From the NCBI GenBank assembly GCA_964494385.1, contig CAZBSE010000002.1, positions 31,873-95,872 of the forward strand: a stretch of DNA of 64,000 nt. The letters run 5' to 3'. Positions 18,053 through 28,035 of this stretch are shown piece after piece (position 1 is the stretch's first letter; each line of letters opens with the position of its first letter). This stretch comes from CAZBSE01 sp964494385 (lineage in GTDB: Bacteria > Actinomycetota > Humimicrobiia > Humimicrobiales > Humimicrobiaceae). The notes under the pieces were generated by a model, which made no database searches, was not told the origin of the DNA, and saw nothing but the letters and a program-made list of their open reading frames with translations. The position numbers and the translations under genes are program-made.

Positions 18053-19329
18053 TGCATAACCTCCTCAGGTGTAGCTATTCTGCCTGCTATTGCAGAGGCA
18101 GCAGCTACCGCCGGTCCGCTTAGATATACTTCACTTTTTGGGTGCCCCATCCTTCCCACAAAATTTCTATTGGTTGTGGATACTGCTCTTTCACCTTCCG
18201 CAAGTACGCCCATATGGCCTCCCAGGCAGGGTCCGCAGGTCGGAGTGCTCACCACACAGCCGGATTTTATAAAAATTTCTATATACCCTCTTTTTAATGC
18301 TTCCAGATATATGCTCTGGGTAGCAGGAATTATTATGGTTCTTAAATTACCATTTACTTCCCTTCCGCTTAAAATTTCTGCTGCAATTTTTAAATCGTCG
18401 ATTCTTCCATTGGTGCATGAACCTATTACCACCTGATCTATGACAATATTTCTTAAATTTTTTGCATTTCTTGCATTTGATGGAAGATGAGGAGCTGCCA
18501 CCTGTAATTCTATTTCTGAACAATCTATGTTGTATATCTTTTCATATTCCGCATCAGGATCGCTTTTAAATATCTTATAATCTCTATCTGATCTTACTTT
18601 TAAATATTCCCTGGTTACCCTGTCAACCTCAAAAATTCCAAATTTACCCCCTGCCTCTATGGCCATGTTGGACATTGTAAATCTTGAATCTATGGACAAT
18701 TTTTTTATTGCAGGACCGGTAAACTCCATAGATTTGTATAATGCACCATCCACCCCTATGAGACCTATGGTATAAAGTATCAGATCCTTGCCTGTTACCC
18801 ATTTCTTTAAGTTGCCGCTGTATATGAATTTTATTGTCCCGGGTATCATGAACCATAATTTGCCCGTAGCCATTGCCACAGCAACATCCGTGCTTCCCAC
18901 ACCTGTTGAAGCCGCTCCAATGGCTCCGTAGGTACAAGTGTGTGAGTCTGCACCTATTATAAGATTGCCGGGCAGTACCAGACCCAGTTCGGGGAGAAGT
19001 GCATGTTCGATACCCATCTTACCCACTTCAAAATAATTTTTAATACCTTGCTCCCTGGCGAATTCTTTCATAAATTTACACTGCTGTGCCGATTTTATAT
19101 CCTTATTGGGAGCAAAATGATCAGGGACCACCACCACTTTTTCCCTGTCAAAAACATTTCTGGCGCCAATTTTATTAAATTCCTCTATGGCAATAGGCAA
19201 CGTGATGTCATTGCCCAGTACAATATCTACATCTGCATTTACTATTTCACCCGCGTGAACATAATCTCTACTACAGTGATTGGCAAGTATTTTCTGCGCA
19301 ATTGTTTGCGGTTTATTTTTAACATTCAA
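18049..19329 (-). CDS. leuC: 3-isopropylmalate dehydratase large subunit
   Basis: 426 residues, the shorter HACN/LeuC2 type rather than the roughly 465-aa E. coli form. It has GADSHTCTYGA, VIGSCTNGRIDDL and PTCGPCLGGHMG, which supply the three cysteines of the 4Fe-4S cluster. It is the catalytic subunit with LeuD. It lies 38 bp after leuA. Homoaconitase activity is possible in this subfamily, but the leuA/leuD context favours leucine and isoleucine synthesis. Confidence 0.96.
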   Translation of the reverse strand: MNVKNKPQTIAQKILANHCSRDYVHAGEIVNADVDIVLGNDITLPIAIEEFNKIGARNVFDREKVVVVPDHFAPNKDIKSAQQCKFMKEFAREQGIKNYFEVGKMGIEHALLPELGLVLPGNLIIGADSHTCTYGAIGAASTGVGSTDVAVAMATGKLWFMIPGTIKFIYSGNLKKWVTGKDLILYTIGLIGVDGALYKSMEFTGPAIKKLSIDSRFTMSNMAIEAGGKFGIFEVDRVTREYLKVRSDRDYKIFKSDPDAEYEKIYNIDCSEIELQVAAPHLPSNARNAKNLRNIVIDQVVIGSCTNGRIDDLKIAAEILSGREVNGNLRTIIIPATQSIYLEALKRGYIEIFIKSGCVVSTPTCGPCLGGHMGVLAEGERAVSTTNRNFVGRMGHPKSEVYLSGPAVAAASAIAGRIATPEEVMQ

Positions 19330-19367
19330 TTTTACAGTTACCTTTCCCGTTCATAATAATTATAATT

Positions 19368-20891
19368 TTAATCTATACGATCATCTGATTTTTCGATTAT
19401 TCTGTTCATGGCGTCGATATAAGCTTTTATACTGGCCTCTACTATATCCGTACTTATGCTGCTGCCCATTACCTCCGTACCGTCGGCACTTACTACTATT
19501 TTAACCGAACCCAGCGCATCCTTGCCTCCGGAAACAGCTTCTATATTATATTCGGTCAGTTTTGCATTTATTTTTGTTATCTTGTCAATAGCCTTGAATG
19601 AAGCGTCTATAGGACCGTCGCCTTTCGAAGTGCTCCTGTAAGTCTTACCTTTTATCTCTATGTTTACAGTAGAACTGGCCCGGACATCCGACCCGCTTTG
19701 AACACTGTAATTTTTAAGCAGGAAATGTTCCTTAACTTCCCTTAATTCATTCTCTACTATAGCCCTTACATCTTGATCATTTATGGCACCTTTTTTCTCT
19801 GCAAGGTCTTTAAATCTTTCAAAAGTTTTCTCCAGATCCTCTTCCTTTAACTGAATACCTATTTCGGTTAATCTTTTCTTAAACGCATGCCGGCCCGAAT
19901 GCTTACCCAGTACCAGTCTGGATGATTTAAGGCCAATATCCTCGGGTTTTATTATTTCATAAGTGGACCTGTCCTTTAACATTCCGTCCTGGTGTATCCC
20001 TGCTTCATGACTGAATGCATTCTTACCAACAATTGCTTTATTCGGTGCGATAACATAACCGGTAAGAGATCTCACGATGCTGCTGGTCCTTATAATTTCA
20101 CCTATATTAATATCAGTGTATACTCCAAGATCCTTTTTTCGAGTATCGATAATCATAGCTATTTCTTCCAGTGACGCATTACCGGCTCTCTCGCCTATGC
20201 CATTTACCGCACACTCAACCTGCCTTACTCCGTGTTTTATGGCCGTAAGTGAATTGGCAACAGCGAGTCCCAAATCATTATGGCAGTGCACACTTACTAT
20301 AACTTTTTCTATTCCCCCTGTTTTTTCGAAAATATAATCTATCATGTCTCCAAATTCATCAGGAATAGCATATCCTACCGTATCGGGGATATTTATAACC
20401 CTGGCACCGCTTTTAATTACCGCTTCAAACAGTTTGCAGAGGAAGTCCCAGTCACTCCTGGTTGCATCCATAGCTGAAAATTCAACTATATCTGTATATT
20501 TGAGACTTCTTTTTACGGCTTCTTCCGCAAGCTCTATTACTTCTTCCCTGCTTTTTTTCAGCTGGTACCGCAAATGAATATCGGACGAGGATATAAAAGT
20601 ATGTATCACTGGCTGTTCCGCACCCTTTAAAGCCTCGCCGGCTGTATCTATATCTTTAGGATTTGCCCTGGCCAGCGCTGCAATCCTTCTACCTTTAATC
20701 TTACCCGATAATTTAATTACCGATTCAAAATCACTCCTTGATGATATCGGAAAACCGGCTTCTATTATATCCACATTTAATCTGGAAAGCTGCTCCGCTA
20801 TATCTAATTTTTCTTTGGTGTTCAGGTGGATACCGGGTGCCTGTTCACCGTCTCTCAATGTGGTATCAAATATATAAATTTTATTTTCCAT
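19368..20891 (-). CDS. leuA: 2-isopropylmalate synthase
   Basis: 507 residues. IYIFDTTLRDGEQAPGIHLN is the acyl-transfer active-site block, VSVHCHNDLGLAVANSL supplies the metal-binding histidines, and GKHSGRHAFKKRL precedes the C-terminal LeuA-dimer domain that usually gives leucine feedback inhibition. It condenses 2-oxoisovalerate with acetyl-CoA. The gene is 46 bp after serA within the long amino-acid operon. Confidence 0.96.
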   Translation of the reverse strand: MENKIYIFDTTLRDGEQAPGIHLNTKEKLDIAEQLSRLNVDIIEAGFPISSRSDFESVIKLSGKIKGRRIAALARANPKDIDTAGEALKGAEQPVIHTFISSSDIHLRYQLKKSREEVIELAEEAVKRSLKYTDIVEFSAMDATRSDWDFLCKLFEAVIKSGARVINIPDTVGYAIPDEFGDMIDYIFEKTGGIEKVIVSVHCHNDLGLAVANSLTAIKHGVRQVECAVNGIGERAGNASLEEIAMIIDTRKKDLGVYTDINIGEIIRTSSIVRSLTGYVIAPNKAIVGKNAFSHEAGIHQDGMLKDRSTYEIIKPEDIGLKSSRLVLGKHSGRHAFKKRLTEIGIQLKEEDLEKTFERFKDLAEKKGAINDQDVRAIVENELREVKEHFLLKNYSVQSGSDVRASSTVNIEIKGKTYRSTSKGDGPIDASFKAIDKITKINAKLTEYNIEAVSGGKDALGSVKIVVSADGTEVMGSSISTDIVEASIKAYIDAMNRIIEKSDDRID

Positions 20892-20937
20892 TGAAATCCG
20901 CTGACCTTTGCAATATTAAATTTATAAAAATTTTTAT

Positions 20938-22527
20938 TTAATAAAGAGTTACAATTTTGATATTTTTAAAACCAGAAAACTTTTTGAAATCTTTTAACAT
21001 TTCAGGAGTTACTTCATTATCCAGATTCAGGCCCATTACAGCATCTCCGCTCATCTTCTTTCTTCCCACATGCATAGATGCAATATTTACCTTCAATCTG
21101 CCAAAAGCAGTTCCGATTTTTCCGATTTGTCCCGGTATATCTCTGTATCTTAAAAAAGACATATATTTTGACGGGACCATATCTATCTCAAATTTATCAA
21201 TTGCTATAAACCTTGGAGTGTTCTTTTTACCGGTAATGGTACCTGAAATGGAAAGTTCGCTATCCTTTCCTTTACCCTCCAGTGTAATAAGGTTTATAAA
21301 ATCTTTTGATTCACTGCTCTTTAGGATCTTTACCTTAAGGCCCATCTCTCTCGTTATCAGATCAACATTTACCAGATTGACATTTTCCGCTGAGTACCTT
21401 TCCAGTATTTTTACCAGTATCATAGAAGTTAGAATCCTTACATCATATTCAGATACTTTTCCGTAATAACCTATCTTTAGACTATCCAGATTTCCTTCAA
21501 ATATATTTATAAACAAGCTGCCCAGATTTTCACACAATTCGAAGAAAGGTTGTAAAATTTCCATCAGTTCCGATCTTATTGCCGGCGCATTCACCGGAAA
21601 GGCCGCTGTCCTTCCATTCAGGACATCTATCACCTGATCTGCTATTACAATACCTGCCCTGTTCTGCGCTTCCGCAGTTGAGGCTCCCAGATGCGGTGTA
21701 CATATGGATTCCTCAAGTTTAAATACGGGAGAATCAATACATGGCTCCTTCTCGTAAACATCCAGTGCCGCTCCGCCTATCTGGCCTTCTTCAATGGATT
21801 CAGCAAGATCCTTTTCCACTACTATTCCGCCCCTGGCCACGTTCAGTATCATAGTTCCCTTTTTCATTTTAAAAAACTCTTTTTTATCAAACATTCCCAG
21901 GGTATTTTTATTTTTAGGCAAATGTATGGAAATAAAATCGGCTTCCCTGTACACATCTTCCAGCTTGTCTGCCTTTTTTATTTCCAGCTGCTTGAATCTA
22001 TCTTCGGATACAAAGGGGTCATACACAATTACCTTCATACCCAGTCCTATGATTTTCTTAGCAACCAGACCTCCTATCTGTCCGAAGCCTACAATTCCCA
22101 GTGTTTTACCCTCCAGTTCAATACCCTTGAATTTTGATTTTTCCCATTTTTTATTTTTAAGAGAAAAATTAGCCTGGGGAATTTTTCTGGCCAGAGAAAG
22201 CATAAGGGCCAGAGTATGCTCTGCCACGGTAACTGCATTGCTGGCTGGTGCATTTACCACTATAATACCTTTCTTGGTAGCTGCCGAAACATCTATATTG
22301 TCGACTCCTATACCTGCTCTTCCGATAATTTCCAGCCTGTCGGCATCCTCGATAATATCAGCTGTAAGTTTTGTGGCACTTCTGATTATGATGGCGCTGG
22401 CACCTTTAATATCCTTCTTTAATTTCTCGGGAGTCAGACCCTTTCTCTCCTTTATCGTAAACTGAGTCTCCAATTTTTTTCTGGCTTCGGCTGAAATACC
22501 ATCTGTAATCAATATTGTTTTATTCAT
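20938..22527 (-). CDS. serA: D-3-phosphoglycerate dehydrogenase
   Basis: 529 residues, the long form with an extra domain. The substrate domain is followed by NAD binding at GIVGFGQIGGLVAKKI, catalytic Arg in NVARGGIVVEKDL, and His in CTPHLGASTAEAQ. Residues from about 320 form the intervening ASB-like domain and the last 75 residues an ACT domain (FRYRDIPGQIGKIGTAFG), suggesting serine feedback. It is 13 bp after a class V aminotransferase gene, which probably catalyses the next step. Confidence 0.95.
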   Translation of the reverse strand: MNKTILITDGISAEARKKLETQFTIKERKGLTPEKLKKDIKGASAIIIRSATKLTADIIEDADRLEIIGRAGIGVDNIDVSAATKKGIIVVNAPASNAVTVAEHTLALMLSLARKIPQANFSLKNKKWEKSKFKGIELEGKTLGIVGFGQIGGLVAKKIIGLGMKVIVYDPFVSEDRFKQLEIKKADKLEDVYREADFISIHLPKNKNTLGMFDKKEFFKMKKGTMILNVARGGIVVEKDLAESIEEGQIGGAALDVYEKEPCIDSPVFKLEESICTPHLGASTAEAQNRAGIVIADQVIDVLNGRTAAFPVNAPAIRSELMEILQPFFELCENLGSLFINIFEGNLDSLKIGYYGKVSEYDVRILTSMILVKILERYSAENVNLVNVDLITREMGLKVKILKSSESKDFINLITLEGKGKDSELSISGTITGKKNTPRFIAIDKFEIDMVPSKYMSFLRYRDIPGQIGKIGTAFGRLKVNIASMHVGRKKMSGDAVMGLNLDNEVTPEMLKDFKKFSGFKNIKIVTLY

Positions 22528-22540
22528 CTTCTACCCTTAT

Positions 22541-23707
22541 CTAATCATTTAAATAATTATTTTTTATAAAAATTTTTTCCGCCTCTGCGGTGCCTGCTCC
22601 AAATTCAAATTTATATCCAAGCTCGTTTAAAGCAATCTCCAGTGCTGCCACTGCTATAATGGTATCAAAAATTCCGAAATATCCCAGATTTCCAATTCTT
22701 ATGATCTTCCCTGCCACTTTTCCCTGTCCCCCGGCAATGGTGACCCCGTACTTTACTCTCATAATCCGTGTTAGTTCCTTGGCATTAACTCCATCGGGAA
22801 TCATAACAGACGTTACCGAAAAGCCTCTTTTGTTTTCATCTTTTACAAAAAGCTTCAGCCCCAATTTTTCTACTGCCTTCTGTGTTGCCAGTGCCAGTAC
22901 CCGGTGCCTTCCAAATACTTTCTCCAGACTTTCTTCAAATAGCATATCGAGAGCCTTATTTAAGGCCACAACTATGGATATTCCAGGTGTCCATGGTGTC
23001 TGGGGAGGTGTTTTCTGTGAATAATCCTTAGCCGCAGCAAGGTCAAAATAAAAACAGGGAATATCTGATTTTTCATTAAATTTCCATGCTTTTTCGCTTA
23101 CACTTATGAATGCAACTCCTGTCGGGGCACTTAATCCTTTCTGGGACCCTCCGATCACAATGTCCAGACCCCACTCGTCTGTCCTCAAATCCGATGCTAC
23201 CAGACCGCTTATTGCATCCACGATAAGAATTGCGGGATAACTTTTTACAATATTGCCTATGGCTTTTATATCATTTATGGCACCGGTCGATGTTTCACTG
23301 AATTGAACCATTACTCCCTTAATATCAGGTTCGTCATCAAGGGCTTTTTTAATATCTTCGGGATTAGCTGCATCTCCCCACTCATAATCAAGTGAAATAA
23401 CCTCCAGACCGAACATGCTGCTGATCTTCTTAAATCTTTCTCCAAAGTTTCCAATACTTGCCACCAGTACCTTATCCCCTCTGGAAAAAAAGTTTGTTAC
23501 TCCCGCTTCCATAGCGCCCGTTCCCGAAGAAGTGAGTATAAAAATATCATTTTTAGTTTTAAAAAGTTTTTTTAACTTTTCGGTTACCTCCATAAATACT
23601 TTCGAAAACTCCGGAGACCGGTGGTGCATAAGAGGCTTTGCATGCTCCATAAGCACCTCTTCAGATATAGGTGTAGGTCCCGGAGTCATTATATATTTTT
23701 TGATCAT
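22541..23707 (-). CDS. Class V aminotransferase, probable phosphoserine (or alanine-glyoxylate/serine-pyruvate) aminotransferase
   Basis: 388 residues. The N-terminal MTPGPTPISEEV, SSGTGAMEAG and the PLP-lysine block GGSQKGLSAPTG are typical of the alanine-glyoxylate/serine-pyruvate branch of class V aminotransferases. Because it directly precedes serA in the operon, and no SerC is seen, I infer that it converts 3-phosphohydroxypyruvate to phosphoserine, as reported for related enzymes in some archaea and bacteria. An alanine-glyoxylate role cannot be excluded. No phosphoserine phosphatase gene is in the window. Confidence 0.88.
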   Translation of the reverse strand: MIKKYIMTPGPTPISEEVLMEHAKPLMHHRSPEFSKVFMEVTEKLKKLFKTKNDIFILTSSGTGAMEAGVTNFFSRGDKVLVASIGNFGERFKKISSMFGLEVISLDYEWGDAANPEDIKKALDDEPDIKGVMVQFSETSTGAINDIKAIGNIVKSYPAILIVDAISGLVASDLRTDEWGLDIVIGGSQKGLSAPTGVAFISVSEKAWKFNEKSDIPCFYFDLAAAKDYSQKTPPQTPWTPGISIVVALNKALDMLFEESLEKVFGRHRVLALATQKAVEKLGLKLFVKDENKRGFSVTSVMIPDGVNAKELTRIMRVKYGVTIAGGQGKVAGKIIRIGNLGYFGIFDTIIAVAALEIALNELGYKFEFGAGTAEAEKIFIKNNYLND

Positions 23708-23772
23708 TTTGATTGCCCCTTTCGAACAATTTTATAATGAACATACTTTATTAATATATAATCCTATGCAAA

Positions 23773-24255
23773 TTAATTTTTACTGCCCCTGGTGCAGGCA
23801 ATTTTACCGGTTCTAACCAGTTCAAGTATACCAAAAGGTCTGAGCAAATCTTCCAGTGCCTTTACCTTTCTGCTGTTCCCCGTAATTTCAATCATTAAAG
23901 TTTTTTTGGCTACATCCACTATATTTGCCCGGAAAACACTCACTATTTCCAGTATTTCGGGCCTGGTTTTAGAATCGGCACTTACTTTTATAAGAACCAG
24001 TTCCCTTTCTACAATATTTAAGGGATTCAGCTCCTGGATCTTTATTACATTTATTAGTTTGTAGAGCTGTTTTATGATCTGTTCAATACTATGCTTTTCC
24101 GCATTCACTTCCAGGGTAACCCTTGAAATTTTCTCATCATCGGTAGTGCCGACTGCCAGACTTTCGATGTTAAAGCCTCTTCTGCTGAAAAGTCCGGATA
24201 TCTTTGCCAATACACCCGATTTATTCTCGACTAAAACTGAAATAATATGATTCAT
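23773..24255 (-). CDS. ilvN: Acetolactate synthase small (regulatory) subunit
   Basis: 160 residues. The N-terminal ACT domain HIISVLVENKSGVLAKISGL is followed by FNIESLAVG and a C-terminal ACT-like domain. It confers valine feedback control on IlvB. The gene follows ilvB by 18 bp. Confidence 0.96.
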   Translation of the reverse strand: MNHIISVLVENKSGVLAKISGLFSRRGFNIESLAVGTTDDEKISRVTLEVNAEKHSIEQIIKQLYKLINVIKIQELNPLNIVERELVLIKVSADSKTRPEILEIVSVFRANIVDVAKKTLMIEITGNSRKVKALEDLLRPFGILELVRTGKIACTRGSKN

Positions 24256-24273
24256 AATACCACCCGTTATTCT

Positions 24274-25968
24274 CTATACACTTTCTAACATTTCACTTAT
24301 TGAAGAATTCGGTGCTACCATAGGATAGACATTTTCTTCCCTGTCTATCCAGAAATCTACAAGCACCAGATTATTTATCTCAAGGGCTTTCTTTATGGCG
24401 TCTTCAACTTCATCCTTTTTCTTAACCCTTAAGCCAACACCACCGTATGCTTCCACCAATTTTACGAAATCAACACAATTATAAATACAGGTCTGTGAAT
24501 ATCTCTTGTTCCAGAAAAATTCCTGCCATTGCCTAACCATCCCCAGGTATCCGTTATTCAGCAGCATGATTTTTACCGCTACTTTATTGGTAACTGCGGT
24601 TGAAAGTTCCTGGGATACCATCTGTATACTGCCATCGCCTGATATATCTATTACTGTTTTATCCGATCTGCCTATTTTTGCCCCGATGGATGCCGGAAGA
24701 CCAAATCCCATAGTACCCAGTCCCCCTGAAGAAACCAGTGTTCTTGGTTTGGTAAATTTATAAAACTGAGCCGCCCACATCTGATTCTGACCTACTTCTG
24801 TACAGATAATGGCATCGCCTTTGGTAAGCTCATATATCTTCTCTACTACATAGGCTGGTTTAACTTTACTGGATTTCCTGTCATATTTAAGTGGATAATC
24901 TTCCTTTAGTTTTTTAATTCTTGACAGCCATTCTTTCCTATCCGGGATTCCTTTCTTCTTAGTATATTTTTCATATTCGCTCAACAGATCCGTAAGAACA
25001 ATTTTCGCATCCCCCACAATAGGAACCAGCACTTTTATATTCTTCCCGATTTCTGCCGGATCAATATCTATATGAACTACATCAGCCTCCGGTGCAAATT
25101 CCGATAACTTGCCCGTAACCCTGTCATCAAATCTTACCCCTACTGCGATTATAAGATCTGTTTCGGTAAATGCCAGATTTGCATATTTGGTTCCATGCAT
25201 ACCTGCCATTTTTAAAGACAGCTGATCGGTTTCGGGAAATGAGCCCATTCCCAAAAGTGAGGTAATAACCGGAATCTTCGCCGCCTTTACAAATTTTCTT
25301 AAAATATCACTTGCCCCTGAAGATATTATTCCTCCGCCTGCAAAAATTATGGGTTTCTTACTTTCGGCTATTATTTTAACTGCCTGTTTAACCTGTTTGA
25401 GATTCCCTTTGAGTGTAGGTTTATACCCGGGCAGGTTTATATCCACTTTGAAGTTCTCGTCTATTAATTCAGTTGTAATGTCAACAGGAATGTCAATTAA
25501 AACCGGTCCCGGTCTACCGGTAGATGCTACCCTGAAAGCCTCTTTTATTATTCTGGGTAAATCCTCTATAGTCTTTACCAGATAATTATGCTTGGTTATG
25601 GGTGCCGCTATACCGGTTATATCCGCTTCCTGGAATGCATCGGTACCAATTTGGGCCGTACTTACCTGTCCGGTTATAGCCACCATTGGTATTGAATCCA
25701 TATGGGCATTGGCTATACCGGTAACCAGATTAGTCCCTCCGGGTCCTGATGTGGCAATACAGACTCCTGTTTTTCCGGTTACCCTGGCATAACCATCCGC
25801 AGCATGTGCCGCTCCCTGTTCATGTCTTACCAGTATATGCCTTATATCACTGTCAAATAATGCATCATACAAGGGTATTACTTTACCGCCGGGATAGCCA
25901 AATACTACGTCCACTCCTTCTTCTTTTAAACATTTTACTATCATTTGAGCTCCGGTTATTTTACTCAT
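24274..25968 (-). CDS. ilvB: Acetolactate synthase large (catalytic) subunit
   Basis: 564 residues. VFGYPGGKVIPLYDAL, the catalytic glutamate block LVRHEQGAAHAADGYAR, and the TPP-binding motif starting GDGSIQM and ending LLNNGY are all present. A FAD-binding middle domain is implied by length. It condenses two pyruvates to acetolactate, or pyruvate and 2-oxobutyrate, the first common step of valine, leucine and isoleucine synthesis. It starts 104 bp after ilvD. Confidence 0.97.
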   Translation of the reverse strand: MSKITGAQMIVKCLKEEGVDVVFGYPGGKVIPLYDALFDSDIRHILVRHEQGAAHAADGYARVTGKTGVCIATSGPGGTNLVTGIANAHMDSIPMVAITGQVSTAQIGTDAFQEADITGIAAPITKHNYLVKTIEDLPRIIKEAFRVASTGRPGPVLIDIPVDITTELIDENFKVDINLPGYKPTLKGNLKQVKQAVKIIAESKKPIIFAGGGIISSGASDILRKFVKAAKIPVITSLLGMGSFPETDQLSLKMAGMHGTKYANLAFTETDLIIAVGVRFDDRVTGKLSEFAPEADVVHIDIDPAEIGKNIKVLVPIVGDAKIVLTDLLSEYEKYTKKKGIPDRKEWLSRIKKLKEDYPLKYDRKSSKVKPAYVVEKIYELTKGDAIICTEVGQNQMWAAQFYKFTKPRTLVSSGGLGTMGFGLPASIGAKIGRSDKTVIDISGDGSIQMVSQELSTAVTNKVAVKIMLLNNGYLGMVRQWQEFFWNKRYSQTCIYNCVDFVKLVEAYGGVGLRVKKKDEVEDAIKKALEINNLVLVDFWIDREENVYPMVAPNSSISEMLESV

Positions 25969-26072
25969 AATTTTACCCCCTGTATTTGTAACAACTTTAT
26001 AACACTTGAATGATTTGATAATTATATCATTTTTCTTTTTATTTTTTAAAAATAAAATTTATTCCTATTCGA

Positions 26073-27731
26073 TTATTCCAATACTGCTCCTCTGGCTGCA
26101 GAAGTTACCATCTTTGAATATCTTGCAAGATAACCTTCTTTTATTTTTATATCCGGAGGACTCCATTTTTCCATTCTCTCTTTTAATTCTTCCTCCCCTA
26201 TCAGCAGATTTATTTTATTTTCAGGTATATTTATCTCTATAGTATCCCCTTCCTCTACAATAGCAATAGGACCGCCTGCCTGAGCTTCCGGAGACACGTG
26301 GCCTATTGATGCTCCCCTGGTTGCTCCTGAAAATCTCCCGTCTGTAATTAAAGCAACTTCTTTATCCAATCCGATCCCTGCTATAGCCGATGTCGGTGCC
26401 AGCATTTCTCTCATCCCCGGTCCGCCTTTGGGACCTTCATATCTTATTACTACTACTTCTCCCGAATTTATCTTTCCGTTTATTATGGCTTCCTGGGAAT
26501 CCTCCTCGCTGTTAAATACCCTGGCTCTTCCCTTATGATAATACATGGAAGGATCTACGGCCGATCTCTTGACCACACATCCCTCCGGAGCAAGGTTGCC
26601 CCACAAGACGGCAATGCCTCCGTCTTTGGTATATGGATCCGAAACTTCTCTTATAACTTTTTTATCCAGAATCTCGGAACCGGAAATATTTTCCCTTACC
26701 TTTTTACCACTGACAGTGACTGCATCACCATTAATCAATCCATTTTTAAAAAGTTCATTCATTACTGCTTCAACTCCGCCCGCTCCGTACAGATCCTGGA
26801 GATGATAATCGCCGGCGGGACTTAGTCTGCATAAATTGGGTGTTCTGCTGCTTATTTCATTTACCATTTCCAGCGAAAAATTAACCTTGGCTTCATTTGC
26901 AATAGCCGGCAGATGCAGGATAGTGTTAGTCGAACAACCAAGCGCCATATCAACTGCAAGTGCATTTTTAACCGAATCAAAGGTTACTATATCTCTTGGT
27001 TTAATATCACTATTGACAAGATCCATAATTTTCATTCCTGCTACCTTGGCCAGTCTTAATCTTTTGGAATAGACTGCAGGAACAGTGCCATTCCCCTTCA
27101 GAGCTATTCCTATTGCTTCCGAAAGGCAATTCATTGAATTAGCAGTAAACATGCCCGAACAGCTTCCACAGGTAGGACAGGCTTCTTCCTCTATTTCCTT
27201 CAAATCTTTTTCAGTATATTCACCTTTTTTATATTTTCCGATAGCTTCATAGCAGGTGCTGTAATCAATATCCTGATTCCTGAACTTTCCTGCCAACATT
27301 GGTCCGCCGCTTACTACAATAGAAGGAATATTCAATCTGAGCGCTGCCATAATCATTCCTGGTACGATTTTATCACAGCAGGTGACCAGGACCAGTCCGT
27401 CAAAAGAATGCGCCATGGATACAGCTTCTATGCTGTCTGCTATTATTTCCCTGGTGGCAAGAGAATATTTCATGCCTATATGATTCATAGCCACACCATC
27501 GCACACCCCTATCGTTGAAAATTCCTGAGGTGTACCTCCGGCCATCCTGATTCCCGCTTTTACCGCTCCGGCTATACTTTTAAGATGCATATGGCCCGGT
27601 ATCAATTCATTTGCCGAATTTACCACGCCAATTATGGGTCTGCCTATTTCTTCATCTGTATATCCCAAAGATTTAAAAATCGAACGGTGGGGTAGTCTAG
27701 CAACCCCTTTTTTTACATTATCACTTCTCAA
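26073..27731 (-). CDS. ilvD: Dihydroxy-acid dehydratase
   Basis: 552 residues. The Fe-S cysteine blocks GVCDGVAMNH, VTCCDKIVPG and ACPTCGSCSGMFTANSMNC are intact, as is the C-terminal DGRFSGATRGASIGHVSPEA. It dehydrates dihydroxy-isovalerate and dihydroxy-methylvalerate. The start codon is TTG at 27731 with a strong GAGGGGAG site 6 nt upstream. It is the first gene of the ilv-leu-ser run and follows a leader region described separately. Confidence 0.97.
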   Translation of the reverse strand: MRSDNVKKGVARLPHRSIFKSLGYTDEEIGRPIIGVVNSANELIPGHMHLKSIAGAVKAGIRMAGGTPQEFSTIGVCDGVAMNHIGMKYSLATREIIADSIEAVSMAHSFDGLVLVTCCDKIVPGMIMAALRLNIPSIVVSGGPMLAGKFRNQDIDYSTCYEAIGKYKKGEYTEKDLKEIEEEACPTCGSCSGMFTANSMNCLSEAIGIALKGNGTVPAVYSKRLRLAKVAGMKIMDLVNSDIKPRDIVTFDSVKNALAVDMALGCSTNTILHLPAIANEAKVNFSLEMVNEISSRTPNLCRLSPAGDYHLQDLYGAGGVEAVMNELFKNGLINGDAVTVSGKKVRENISGSEILDKKVIREVSDPYTKDGGIAVLWGNLAPEGCVVKRSAVDPSMYYHKGRARVFNSEEDSQEAIINGKINSGEVVVIRYEGPKGGPGMREMLAPTSAIAGIGLDKEVALITDGRFSGATRGASIGHVSPEAQAGGPIAIVEEGDTIEINIPENKINLLIGEEELKERMEKWSPPDIKIKEGYLARYSKMVTSAARGAVLE

Positions 27732-27815
27732 TTTTTCTCCCCTCTTAAGAATTTATTTTTAAAATATTATAATTTTACAACATAGCTTTATCTCTAAATA
27801 CTGATAAAAGAATTA

Positions 27816-27862
27816 CAGGATTAAAAACTTTGGTAAAGCAGCAATCATCCTGAAATTAGGAT
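27816..27862 (-). promoter_or_regulatory. Possible attenuator-like mutually exclusive pairing before ilvD
   Basis: Reading the minus strand, ATCCT (27862-27858, at the end of the small ORF), CAGGAT (27852-27847) and ATCCTG (27821-27816) follow in order. The middle element can pair with either neighbour. The 3' pairing is followed by TAATTCTTTTATC, a poor U-tract. Stems are only 5-6 bp, so this is tentative. Confidence 0.3.
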
Positions 27863-28014
27863 AGAATACCGACCAGGACTAGAAGACAGATTAACACTAT
27901 TAGAATACATGAGGAAAGACCGGCAATATAAATATTACCGCCTGAAAAAGCTTTTAAAAGCCCATTTTTATTTTTTGTAAAAAAAATATCTTTTCCTGTA
28001 TTCATATAACTCAT
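27856..28014 (-). CDS. Small ORF rich in Ile/Leu/Val: candidate leader peptide (or one-helix membrane peptide)
   Basis: The frame runs from an upstream ATG at 28053; I place the start no earlier than ATG 28014 because a likely promoter overlaps the first codons, giving 52 residues. The C-terminal end reads ILIVLICLLVLVGIL, with 13 of 15 residues Ile, Leu or Val, just before the stop and about 125 nt ahead of ilvD. That is the design of an attenuation leader. No clear ribosome site is seen for either ATG. A single transmembrane helix would also be hydrophobic, so coding is uncertain. Confidence 0.35.
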   Translation of the reverse strand: MSYMNTGKDIFFTKNKNGLLKAFSGGNIYIAGLSSCILIVLICLLVLVGILS

Positions 28015-28035
28015 TGAATATTTATTTGATAAAAC

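Noticed and set aside
21691..22465. Long plus-strand frames opposite serA
   Set aside because: No protein pattern or start signal; serA motifs on the minus strand explain the sequence.
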